Source: Allobosea vaviloviae
Lineage (GTDB): Bacteria > Pseudomonadota > Alphaproteobacteria > Rhizobiales > Beijerinckiaceae
Direction: 5' to 3'
Length of the DNA: 32,708 bases
Assembly (NCBI RefSeq): GCF_001298265.1
Contig: NZ_LGSZ01000058.1
Location: 1-32,708 of the forward strand
The position numbers and the translations under genes are program-made. Below the pieces are notes generated by a model, which searched no databases, was not told where the DNA came from, and saw nothing but the letters and a program-made list of their open reading frames with translations. The stretch's first letter is position 1; each line of letters starts with the position of its first letter. Positions 1 to 8,872 of the stretch are shown here, piece after piece.

Positions 1-310
1 CCGGCGGGCCGGCCGGGGCGGGCCGGGCGCCCCGCGGGGCGCCGCCCGGAGGTGGGGCGAGGCCTGGTGGGCGGGCACAGCCCCCCCCCCCGCTGGGGGT
101 GGGGGGGGGGGGGGGGGGGGCAGTGCCGCTCGGCGAAACGGCAAAGGATGGCTCTCCGGCTTTGCGGCCCCCCATCCCTAACCCTTCCCCACCGCAAGCG
201 GGGGGAAGGGGACGAGTCCCGGCTTCAAGCGATGGCCCTGCGGCGCAGACCCCTCCCCACACGGGGGAGGGGTTCCCCGCGCCAAGCCCCGCAAGGCCCT
301 GCCCCCTGCC
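1..310. repeat. Contig-edge low complexity and half of a dispersed repeat
   Basis: No gene is supported here. The first 60 bases are very GC-rich, followed by a C run (81-91) and a G run (101-120). From about 121 to 215 the sequence matches, in part, the repeat at the other end of the window: it shares the stretches CCGCTCGGCG, GGCTTTGCGG and the arm CCCTTCCCCACCGCAAGCGGGG. Only the loop and right arm are present here, and the left arm and loop are at the far end. Another GC-rich palindromic stretch follows at about 240-285. The homopolymers look like assembly artefacts at a repeat break. Confidence 0.6.
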
Positions 311-1228
311 TCAGGCCGCCGCCGGCCGTGGCCGCTTGTTGCGCTTGCGGAAGCGGCGCTTCGCCCAGATCACCAGCCCCGTGCCCCAGAGCCCGGCCAG
401 CACCAGCGAGAGCGCGAGGTTGAGGCCGCTGCCCCAGAGCGCATGCCAGTTGCCCTCATGCAGCGCGCGCGGCCAGTTCATCGGCGGCGTCTGGAGCCCT
501 TCGCGCGTCACCACCACGCCGGTCAGCCGGTTGTCGACATAGACCCGCGCCAGCAGCCGCCCGCCGCGCAGCCGCAGCGAGGTCAGGTCGGCGAGGTCAT
601 GCGCGCGGGCGACGAGCGGGATCGCCTCCGCCAGCGGCAGCCGCGCCGGCCGCGCCGCGCCACCGGCCGGCGCGGCCGGCGTCAGGCTGATGCCGAAGGC
701 GATGGCGAGCCCGGTCAGCGGCGACAGCACGATCAGCGGCAGGAACACCCAGGCGGCGACGCTGTGCCAGCCGCCCAGCGTGTTGCGCAGGCGCGGCCAG
801 CCCATCAGCACGCCCAGCAGCGCCAGCACCAGCATGGCGATGGTCGAGGCGGTGACGAGCCAGCCGAGATCGAGCAGCAGCCGCTCATGCAATTGCCGGG
901 CGGTGCCGAACCAGTCGGCCCAGCCCGGCTCGTCGATCTCCTCGCCGGTCCGCAGGCTGACATCGACCGAGCCGTCGGGCCCGACCCCGTTCAGCGTCAT
1001 CAACTGGTCATAGGTGCGGATCGTCAGCCCGGTCGCTTTCGCTTCAGGATCGAATTTCCGCAGCGCCGCCAGCACCGAGGCCTCGGTCACCGGCGCCACC
1101 GGCCGCGTGCGCTGCGCCAGCGGCTCGATCGACAGCACGAGCCCGCTTAGGATCAGCGCGATCAGCGGCAGGGCGAAGACGAGCGTGATCCAGCGGTGGA
1201 ACCGCAGCCAATAGGGCTTGAGCATCAT
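311..1228 (-). CDS. PepSY-associated TM helix protein (putative iron-related membrane protein)
   Basis: The 305-residue protein has the layout of PepSY-associated membrane proteins: TM1 at about residues 13-34, a soluble periplasmic segment, TM2 and TM3 at about 120-178, another soluble segment, and TM4 near 265-290 followed by a basic, Arg/Lys-rich tail. Histidines lie beside the membrane segments (FHRW near residue 11, LHER, GWHS, LHEGNWH), as in family members thought to bind haem or act as ferric-siderophore reductases (FegB/PiuB-like). The start has two ATGs in a row. A 17-bp dyad resembling the Irr iron control element lies about 30 bp upstream, which supports an iron-related role. The substrate is unknown and no TonB receptor is visible in the window. 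The family call is firm, the iron role is inferred. Confidence 0.85.
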   Translation of the reverse strand: MMLKPYWLRFHRWITLVFALPLIALILSGLVLSIEPLAQRTRPVAPVTEASVLAALRKFDPEAKATGLTIRTYDQLMTLNGVGPDGSVDVSLRTGEEIDEPGWADWFGTARQLHERLLLDLGWLVTASTIAMLVLALLGVLMGWPRLRNTLGGWHSVAAWVFLPLIVLSPLTGLAIAFGISLTPAAPAGGAARPARLPLAEAIPLVARAHDLADLTSLRLRGGRLLARVYVDNRLTGVVVTREGLQTPPMNWPRALHEGNWHALWGSGLNLALSLVLAGLWGTGLVIWAKRRFRKRNKRPRPAAA

Positions 1229-1257
1229 GGGAATGAACTTTCGGACAGCGGCGTCGC

Positions 1258-1274
1258 CTTGGAATCATTCTAAG
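1258..1274. promoter_or_regulatory. Candidate Irr-type iron control element (ICE)
   Basis: CTTGGAATCATTCTAAG is a 7-3-7 dyad with one mismatched pair. It resembles the rhizobial ICE, TTTAGAA-N3-TTCTAAA: the right half matches 6 of 7 and the left half 5 of 7. It ends 30 bp upstream of the PepSY gene start, so it probably overlaps that promoter. The match is by eye. Confidence 0.45.
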
Positions 1275-1349
1275 GTGTGCCGCATCCCTACCGCAAGCCG
1301 CATGGCCCCACCCTGCGCTGGATCAAACCCGCACCTTCTCATCCTCCCC

Positions 1350-1489
1350 CGTCATTCCGGGGCGCCCGAAGGGCGAGCCCGGAACCCAGAACCGACGCCC
1401 TTCGAAAACGGGGCGCTGGCATGGCCCGCCTGATCTCGATGAACTGCGGTTCTGGGTTCCCGGCTCTTCGCTGTGCGGAGCCCCGGAAA
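1350..1489. repeat. Long imperfect inverted repeat
   Basis: The left arm (about 1350-1394) contains CATTCCGGGGC and GAGCCCGGAACCCAGAACCG. The right arm (about 1447-1487) contains its complement CGGTTCTGGGTTCCCGGCTC and GGAGCCCCGGAA. About 50 bases form the loop. It belongs to the same general class as the CGTCATTCCGG elements elsewhere in the window but has diverged. No protein gene is convincing between 1229 and 2697. Confidence 0.6.
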
Positions 1490-1951
1490 CACGGCGAGAG
1501 AACCAACGCTTTGCGCCACGCGACGCACCGAGCGCCCCGGCCGGCTCGCGCCGCAGGGTTTTCGGGCAGAGGTCTCACACGACTGCGAATCCGAGGGGAT
1601 GCGCGGGGAGAGGCGGCGTCGCAGTCGACGGCTGCGTGCCGAAGTCGATGTCGAAGTCGAGATGTCGAAGCAGCGCCGTCAGCCGCCGCCTCGCCCCGCG
1701 CGCGGTTCTCTGGGGGCCCGTCGTCATTGGGAGTCCGGCGAGGACCCGGACCTGCCTGTTTGGCCCGGATGACGAACGGCGCCTCCATGACGCCGGCCCG
1801 CAACGGCCGGACGCCATGAACACCGCAACCCCGCCCGGCCGCACGATGCCTCGCGACAGCCCCCTTGGTCGGGCGGAGCGAGGGGACAATAGGGTTGGGT
1901 TTGGGGCGCGGGGATAAGATTTCTCGAAGAGCGCGAACGATTCCGGCTCAG

Positions 1952-2116
1952 GCGCGGGGAACCCTCTCCTGTAAGGAGAGGGCAGGGAGAGGTGTCGGCC
2001 GCTCTCAGTATGGCGCGAGCCCTGCCCGCACGCTGCGGTGGGCTCGGCGTTTTGCTGGTCGAGGGGCCGACACCTCTCCCCTGCCCCTCTCCTTACAGGA
2101 GAGGGGTTCCCCGCGC
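1952..2116. repeat. Inverted repeat, CTCTCCTGTAAGGAGAG family (copy A)
   Basis: The left arm (1952-2000) and right arm (2065-2116) are near-perfect reverse complements about 50 bp long, separated by a 64-bp spacer. Each arm carries its own small hairpin, CTCTCCTGTAAGGAGAG or its complement, and ends in GGTGTCGGCC or GGCCGACACC next to the spacer. The same element recurs at 3586-3737 and 3827-3976, and as a half copy at 4341-4392. Confidence 0.85.
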
Positions 2117-2192
2117 GTTTCGCGGCATGCAACGGAACCAAGACGCACACTTCCTTCTACCCACGGGGGAGAAGGAGTCGTCCCTATAAAGC

Positions 2193-2217
2193 GACCGCCG
2201 GGCTACGCCCGGCGGTC
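2193..2217. other. Perfect 11-bp stem-loop
   Basis: GACCGCCGGGC (2193-2203) and GCCCGGCGGTC (2207-2217) pair perfectly around a 3-base loop. There is no good T tract on either side (CTTTATAG on the minus strand), so it is at best a weak terminator. It could mark the 5' side of the structured RNA region that follows. Confidence 0.5.
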
Positions 2218-2340
2218 TTCACGAAGGGCGTCAACTGCGATCAGCAGCAACGCCAATGTCCACAAACGGACTCGGCGCGTCCAAAGCGGACGCGGATATA
2301 GGCAGACACCCAATGACAAGCGCGAGCGCCAAGCATTAGC

Positions 2341-2479
2341 CATCCCTCCCTTAAAAGGGTTGCGGATGGGCGGCTTGCGTGCGAATCTCGTACTGCGCGT
2401 AGCGAGAAACTGGGCCAGCCGCCCGGTTACTTTGCCACCAAGGAGGCCGGTCCCCGCCACAGGGATCGGCCTTTTTGTT
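2341..2479 (+). ncRNA. Candidate structured small RNA (possibly C4-antisense-like)
   Basis: A non-coding stretch folds into a nested structure and ends in a strong intrinsic terminator. GGGCGGCT (2368-2375) pairs with AGCCGCCC (2417-2424). Inside it TCTCG/CGAGA (2386-2390/2403-2407) and TAC/GTA (2391-2393/2399-2401) form a hairpin with loop TGCGC. CCATCC (2340-2345) can pair with GGATGG (2364-2369), competing with the outer stem. The terminator follows at 2444-2479. The layout, a domain with two helices before a terminator and upstream of an accessory gene, recalls the C4 antisense RNAs of P1/P4-type phages. That identification is from memory and uncertain. The 5' end is not determined. Confidence 0.4.
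2444..2479 (+). terminator. Rho-independent terminator
   Basis: AGGCCGGTCCC (2444-2454) pairs with GGGATCGGCCT (2462-2472) through 11 pairs including one G-T, with a 7-base loop, followed by the T tract TTTTGTT. This is the clearest intrinsic terminator in the window. No protein gene ends upstream of it on this strand, which implies a short non-coding transcript. Confidence 0.8.
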
Positions 2480-2580
2480 AGTCTCCCCAAGGACGCCGGC
2501 GGCAAGGGCGCGGGGGCTTGCCATCTGTAACCATTATAAACTCCTTGCGACTCATACGCATATTAAGCGGCCGAGGCATC

Positions 2581-2626
2581 CTGTCAACAAACAGACAGGC
2601 AAAAAATGACAAGGCATATTTTGTCA
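2581..2626. promoter_or_regulatory. Two short dyads upstream of the accessory gene
   Basis: CTGTC (2581-2585) faces GACAG (2594-2598), and TGACAA (2607-2612) faces TTGTCA (2621-2626). Both dyads share the half-site TGTC/GACA and lie just upstream of the predicted -35 of the gene at 2698. They could be operator sites for a regulator that is not identified here. Confidence 0.35.
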
Positions 2627-2643
2627 GGTTCGGCGGATTTGTC

Positions 2644-2672
2644 TTGTTGATGTCGGGAAAGGCCCGTATCCT
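2644..2672 (+). promoter_or_regulatory. Predicted sigma-70-type promoter
   Basis: TTGTTG (2644-2649) and TATCCT (2667-2672) are spaced by 17 bases. They are followed by a strong ribosome binding site, AAGGAGG (2683-2689), 8 bases before the ATG at 2698. The region is AT-richer than its surroundings. Confidence 0.5.
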
Positions 2673-2697
2673 CCTGTAAATAAAGGAGGCCTCTCCA

Positions 2698-3480
2698 ATG
2701 ACCGACCATGACAACCTTGATCGCGCACGCAAAGAGCGAAGCCCATCCTTTCCCTTCATTCCTCTCAAGAAAGCACTTGATAGAGCTCAGGTGATGGCAG
2801 GGGCGCACAGAAGGAGTCCGGCAAGGGCTAGCGTCGTCGGCGAAACGTGGGGCTACTCGCCATCAAGCAGCGGTCTTACCCAAACGATCGCCGCACTCAA
2901 AGCATACGGACTTCTTGATGATGTCAGCAAAGGCGAAGATAGACGCCTACAGCTCAGCGAGCTAGCTTTTCGGATAATGAACGATGCGCGGCCCGGCGCC
3001 CGAGAGGCGGCCATTCGCGATGCGGCTCTGCGGCCCAAACTGCTTGGAGAATATGCTCAAACCTGGCTTCCCGATCGCCCAAGCGATGCGCACTGTATTA
3101 GTGAGCTGACCCTGGATCGGGGCTTCACAACGGAGGCGGCCAAATCGTTTCTGCGGACGTTCGACGACAACGCGTCTTTCGCAGGCCTGACTAATGGAGA
3201 CAAAGAAAGCGAACTCTTGCCAGCCCTCACCGCTGATACCCCGGCAACCCAATTAAGAGCAAAGCCGTTAGACGAGCCCGATCCGCCGTCAAAACACGCT
3301 GAAAGAGAACATCGGGGCCTCAGCATGAATGTTATCGGTTCGCCCTATCGCGTAACATTTACAGGCTCAGCGATCGAGATCAGCGCCATCATAAACAGTA
3401 GCGGAGAGGCAGATGCCCTTGTTAGCGCAATAAACGCGCTAAAGATTTTGCTACCTCAGAAGATTGAAACTGACGAATAG
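2698..3480 (+). CDS. Hypothetical protein with winged-helix-like N-terminal region
   Basis: This 260-residue protein is not assigned to a named family. The N-terminal part (about residues 18-95) looks like a winged-helix fold: a helix with PLKKALDRAQ, then a WGYSPSSSGLTQTIAALKAYGLL segment typical of a recognition helix, then a polar turn and a strand-like RRLQLSELAFRI. Residues 96-165 are helical (ALRPKLLGEYAQTW, RGFTTEAAKSFLRTFDD). A polar linker (about 175-210) leads to a short C-terminal beta/alpha region (YRVTFTGSAIEISAII, ADALVSAINALKILL). There is no signal peptide or TM segment. The ATG is fixed by a consensus Shine-Dalgarno site. Base composition is clearly AT-richer than that of its neighbours, which suggests transfer. 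It lies between a structured RNA candidate and repeat modules. A DNA-binding role is possible but unproven. Confidence 0.75.
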   Translation: MTDHDNLDRARKERSPSFPFIPLKKALDRAQVMAGAHRRSPARASVVGETWGYSPSSSGLTQTIAALKAYGLLDDVSKGEDRRLQLSELAFRIMNDARPGAREAAIRDAALRPKLLGEYAQTWLPDRPSDAHCISELTLDRGFTTEAAKSFLRTFDDNASFAGLTNGDKESELLPALTADTPATQLRAKPLDEPDPPSKHAEREHRGLSMNVIGSPYRVTFTGSAIEISAIINSSGEADALVSAINALKILLPQKIETDE

Positions 3481-3585
3481 TCCATCCTGCGATTGAGCTT
3501 TAGCCTACCACCGCCTCGCACTCCCCTCACCAGCCCCCTTCAGTATCTGCATCCCCCCGCCCCTGCCTCCCCGCAGCAGCGTAAA

Positions 3586-3737
3586 GCGCGGGGAACCCCT
3601 CTCCTGTAAGGAGAGGGGCAGGGGAGAGGTGTCGGCCCCTGGACCAGCAGGGCGCAGACCTCACCGCTGCCAACGCGCGAGCCTCATGCGGATGATGGCC
3701 GACACCTCTCCCTGCCCTCTCCTTACAGGAGAGGGTT
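3586..3737. repeat. Inverted repeat, CTCTCCTGTAAGGAGAG family (copy B)
   Basis: It has the same arms as copy A: the left arm runs 3586-3637 and the right arm from about 3688 to 3737. The spacer contains GGACCAGCAGGGCGCAGACC. It is the first repeat in a 239-bp tandem duplication and is followed by a fragment of the neighbouring DUF559 gene. Confidence 0.85.
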
Positions 3738-3806
3738 CTATCGCGCGGTTCGCGCCGCTTCGCGGATGGCGGCGATGACGGCGTCGCGGTCATTCAGCAC
3801 CGTCTC
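3738..3806 (-). pseudogene. Truncated 3' remnant of a DUF559 gene
   Basis: On the minus strand this reads ETVLNDRDAVIAAIREAA, then RTAR and a TAG stop. It aligns without gaps to the last 22 residues of the intact gene next to it (ETILNDRDAVIAAIREAA, then GTSR). Everything upstream of these 22 codons is missing. It came with the 239-bp tandem duplication. The low rate of replacement suggests a fairly recent event. Confidence 0.75.
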
Positions 3807-3826
3807 ACCAAGCCCCAATCATATCC

Positions 3827-3976
3827 GCGGGGAACCCCTCTCCTGTAAGGAGAGGGGCAGGGGAGAGGTGTCGGCCCCTGGACCAGCGGGGCGCAAACCT
3901 CACCGCTGCCGACGCGCGAGCCTCATGCGGAGAACGGCCGACACCTCTCCCTGCCCTCTCCTTACAGGAGAGGGTT
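3827..3976. repeat. Inverted repeat, CTCTCCTGTAAGGAGAG family (copy C)
   Basis: This third full copy starts with GCGGGGAACCCC and ends with ACAGGAGAGGGTT, directly before the stop codon of the DUF559 gene (3977-3979). It may act as that gene's transcription terminator. Confidence 0.85.
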
Positions 3977-4321
3977 CTATCGCGAGGTTCCCGCCGCTTC
4001 GCGGATGGCGGCGATGACGGCGTCGCGGTCGTTCAGTATCGTTTCGTTGCGGAAGCGGATGAGCGTGAAGCCGTGGCGCTCGATTTCCTGCGTGCGCGCC
4101 GCGTCGTAGTCGCGCTCGGCGTCATGCTGGGCGCCGTCGAGCTCGATGATGAGTTTGCGCTGGAGGCAGAGGAAATCCACGGTGTAGCCGAGCAGCGGGA
4201 CCTGCCGGCGGAACTTCAGCCCGTCGAGGCGGTGGGCGCGGATCAGCGACCAGAGGATGTCCTCCGGGGTGGTGGAGTGCTTGCGAAGTTTTCGGGCGAA
4301 GTCCTGTCGCTCGGTTGCCAT
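3977..4321 (-). CDS. DUF559 domain protein (Vsr/PD-(D/E)XK-like nuclease fold)
   Basis: The 114-residue protein is the usual length for stand-alone DUF559 proteins. It has the family pattern: N-terminal ARKLRKHSTTPEDILWSLIR, then GLKFRRQVPLLGYTVDFLC, LIIELDGAQH, and C-terminal ERHGFTLIRFRNETIL. The acidic residues in VDF and IELDG and the Gln/His after them correspond to the putative metal-binding core of this Vsr-related fold. The biochemical activity of DUF559 proteins is not established. The gene is bracketed by copies of one inverted-repeat family: copy C touches its stop and half copy D begins within about 10 bases of its start. Its 3' end has been duplicated together with the repeat. 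This suggests that the gene and repeat move or amplify as a unit. Confidence 0.85.
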   Translation of the reverse strand: MATERQDFARKLRKHSTTPEDILWSLIRAHRLDGLKFRRQVPLLGYTVDFLCLQRKLIIELDGAQHDAERDYDAARTQEIERHGFTLIRFRNETILNDRDAVIAAIREAAGTSR

Positions 4322-4325
4322 GGTG

Positions 4326-4392
4326 CCTCATACGGGAAACGGCCGACACCTCTCCCCTGCCCCTCTCCTTACAGGAGAGGGGTTCCCCGCGC
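4326..4392. repeat. Half inverted repeat, same family (copy D)
   Basis: Only the right arm is present (GGCCGACACC through GGGGTTCCCCGCGC, 4341-4392), preceded by CCTCATACGGGAAAC, which resembles the spacer end in copies B and C (CCTCATGCGGAGAAC). The left arm is absent, and the DUF559 gene occupies that place. The arm lies just after the uvrB stop on the minus strand and could contribute to termination. Confidence 0.75.
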
Positions 4393-4422
4393 CGGGCTCC
4401 CGAAGGGTGAGGACAGCATGAG

Positions 4423-7101
<2,679 letters not shown>

Positions 7102-7468
7102 GACGCCAATATGGGGCGACTCCCTGCCGCGCGCGAGGGGGGACGGCGCATGGCAGGGCGGATTGGTGACAGCAGTTGGCAGGAGTGTCCTCCCCTCCCC
7201 CGTCATTCCGGACAAGCGGCGAAGCCGCGCCGATCCGGAATCCATGCCGGAGCGTGTGCCGGGTGAGGTTCAGGCATGGATTCCGGGTCTCCGCTTCGCT
7301 GCGCCCGGAATGACGGGGGTGGGTTACAGCACTCAACCGTCATTCCGGACAAGCGGCGCAGCGGCGCCGATCCGGAATCCATGCCGGAGCGTGTGCCGGA
7401 GAGGCTCAGGCATGGATTCCGGGTCTCCGCTTCGCTGCGCCCGGAATGACGGGGGTGGGGTGGCAGGG

Positions 7469-7753
7469 TCAATCCAGATGAACCGTGCCGTAGAGATCGT
7501 TCCAGTCCGGGTTCCCCTTCTCGATCAGGGCGATCTTCCAGGCCCTGCGCCACCCCTTGATCCGTGTTTCCTGATCGATCGCCTCCTCCGCACGATCGAA
7601 GGCTTCAGCATAGACAAGCCGCGTGACGCCGTAGCGCTTTGCGAAAGCAGAACCATGCCCGTCACGGTGCTCGGACATCCGTCGCGCGAGGCTGTTCGTC
7701 ACCCCGACATAGAGCGTTCCGTGTTTCTGGCTGGCCATGATGTAGACCCACAT
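7469..7753 (-). CDS. Small GIY-YIG nuclease family protein
   Basis: This 94-residue protein has the minimal GIY-YIG (URI/UvrC N-terminal) domain of the YhbQ/UPF0213-type group. WVYIMASQKHGTLYVGVTN carries the two motif strands (VYI and LYVG), followed by ARRMSEHRDGHGSAFAKRYGVTRLVY with the conserved Arg and His, and EEAIDQETRIKGWRRAWKIALIE with the conserved Glu and basic helix. The motif residues of a nuclease are therefore present. The start is the ATG at 7753, because the longer frame upstream translates palindromic repeat. The gene is enclosed by six copies of one palindromic element, with copy 2 ending 17 bp after its stop and copy 3 beginning 53 bp before its start. Activity and substrate are unknown. 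Confidence 0.88.
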   Translation of the reverse strand: MWVYIMASQKHGTLYVGVTNSLARRMSEHRDGHGSAFAKRYGVTRLVYAEAFDRAEEAIDQETRIKGWRRAWKIALIEKGNPDWNDLYGTVHLD

Positions 7754-7908
7754 GCGGACGCCCCTGATCGGAAAACGGGTCAGCGCAGAAAAGGCTCTCA
7801 CATCTCCGTCATTCCGGACAAGCGGCGAAGCCGCGCCGATCCGGAATCCAGGCCGGAGCGCCTGCCGGGTGAGGTTCAGGCATGGATTCCGGGTCTCCGC
7901 GGAGTTTA

Positions 7909-7940
7909 CCCTTGGGCCGATCGCAGATCGGACCCGAGGG
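7909..7940. repeat. Small palindrome nested inside repeat copy 3
   Basis: Copy 3 is about 36 bp longer than its relatives because a dyad interrupts its right arm where the others read CCGCTTCGCTGCG. The insert forms a hairpin: CCCTTGGG-CCGATC pairs with GATCGG-A-CCCGAGGG around GCA, with one bulged A and one G-T pair. It looks like a second, smaller mobile palindrome that landed in the first. Confidence 0.65.
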
Positions 7941-8427
7941 CTGCGCCCGGAATGACGGCGGCGGGTTACAGCACTCAACCGTCATTCCGGACAGGCAGCG
8001 AAGCCGCGCCGATCCGGAATCCAGGCCGGAGCGCCTGCCGGACAGGCTCCGGCATGGATTCCGGGTCTCCGCTTCGCTGCGCCCGGAATGACGGCGGTGG
8101 GGTCCGGAAGTGGGCGACGTCCGAAACGCGCCGTCGTTCCGGACAGGCGGCGCCAGCCGCGCCGATCCGGAATCCGGGCCGGAGCGCCTGCCGGAGAGGC
8201 TCAGGCATGGATTCCGGGTCTCCGCTTCGCTGCGCCCGGAATGACGGGGCTGGGGTCTGGAAGTGGGCGACGTCCGAAACGCGCCGTCATTCCGGACAGG
8301 CGGCGCCAGCCGCGCCGATCCGGAATCCGGGCCGGAGCGCCTGCCGGAGAGGCTCAGGCATGGATTCCGGGTCTCCGCTTCGCTGCGCCCGGAATGACGG
8401 AGCCTTTATGGCTTCAGGGAAGGCCCC

Positions 8428-8664
8428 TCACCCCTCTGCCTCCACCTCGCTGTGCGATTTCAGCGCGTAGCCGCCGCGCGGCTGCGTCACCAGATAGGCG
8501 GGGTTCTCCGGGCTGGCGTTGCGCTTGACCTCCGTGCCCTTGATCGTGCGGGTCACCGGCTCCGTGAAGATCTGCTCGATCCGGCCGCGCGCGACATGCG
8601 CGCCCCAGCGCCAGCTCACATCGGTTCCGGGTGCGAGTGCCTTCGGTATGGCAGGCTTGGTCAT
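8428..8664 (-). CDS. DUF2945 / HVA1 (Tudor-like) family protein
   Basis: This 78-residue cytosolic protein matches the DUF2945 (hypervirulence-associated, HVA1) family: GTDVSWRWGAHVARGRIEQIF near the N terminus, TIKGTEVKRNASPENPAYLV in the middle, and YALKSHSEVE at the C terminus. This is the usual G-x-V-x-W ... G-x-V ... S-x-x-N-P-A-Y-x-I pattern of the small SH3/Tudor-like domain. The start is the ATG at 8664, and a longer in-frame opening to 8838 has no family similarity. The function of the family is not known. It is transcribed towards the repeat array, whose copy 6 ends 29 bp from its stop. Confidence 0.8.
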   Translation of the reverse strand: MTKPAIPKALAPGTDVSWRWGAHVARGRIEQIFTEPVTRTIKGTEVKRNASPENPAYLVTQPRGGYALKSHSEVEAEG

Positions 8665-8872
8665 GACGGGCTCCGCGATCGCGATGCCGGTTAAACGCGC
8701 CAAACCCGGCGCCGGATCACCGCATCGCACAGCCCGGCCGGCGGGGCGCTGCGGCCTCTGCGTCGCCACCCCCTGTCGTCGTCGCAACCGTGTGATGGTG
8801 CCGGCCCAGACTGAGGCTGGCGCCGCCACCGGCGTCATGCTGAGATCGCGGACCGCGACAGGGGAGGACAGG

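Larger units (their letters stand above)
3588..4045. repeat. Tandem duplication of 239-bp period (repeat plus DUF559 gene tail)
   Basis: Bases from about 3590 to 3806 are repeated 239 bp later at 3829-4045. The unit holds one complete inverted repeat plus the 3' end of the DUF559 gene. Differences are scattered single bases. The second unit continues into the intact gene, while the first loses similarity at about 3806. Confidence 0.85.
7201..8399. repeat. Array of six palindromic elements around a GIY-YIG gene
   Basis: Six copies of an element of about 115 bp lie at 7201-7315, 7338-7451, 7807-7957, 7980-8093, 8132-8246 and 8285-8399. Each starts CGTCATTCCGGACA, has GATCCGGAATCC and CATGGATTCCGGGTC in the middle, and ends GCGCCCGGAATGACG, so the whole unit is a large dyad. 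Linkers recur too: GGGTTACAGCACTCAAC lies before copies 2 and 4 (7321-7337, 7963-7979), and a 33-bp linker containing AAGTGGGCGACGTCCGAAAC lies before copies 5 and 6 (8099-8131, 8252-8284), giving a 153-bp period. Local duplication built the array. The GIY-YIG gene sits between copies 2 and 3. Confidence 0.9.

Noticed and set aside
1638..1671. A short repetitive stretch of GTCGAAGTCGA and GATGTCGAAG units
   Set aside because: It is only about 34 bp with no link to a gene or known element; chance or minor slippage explains it.
1277..2530. Several overlapping open frames in the 1229-2697 gap
   Set aside because: They cover inverted repeats and the RNA/terminator region, lack ribosome sites and known motifs, and occur on both strands with similar length.
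7102..7245. Longer uvrB start at 7245
   Set aside because: The extra 48 codons translate a palindromic repeat and intergenic sequence; the ATG at 7101 begins a Lys/Pro-rich extension of ordinary type.
7201..8399. A CRISPR array
   Set aside because: The units are about 115 bp and large dyads, spacing is irregular, linkers recur instead of being unique, and no cas genes are present.
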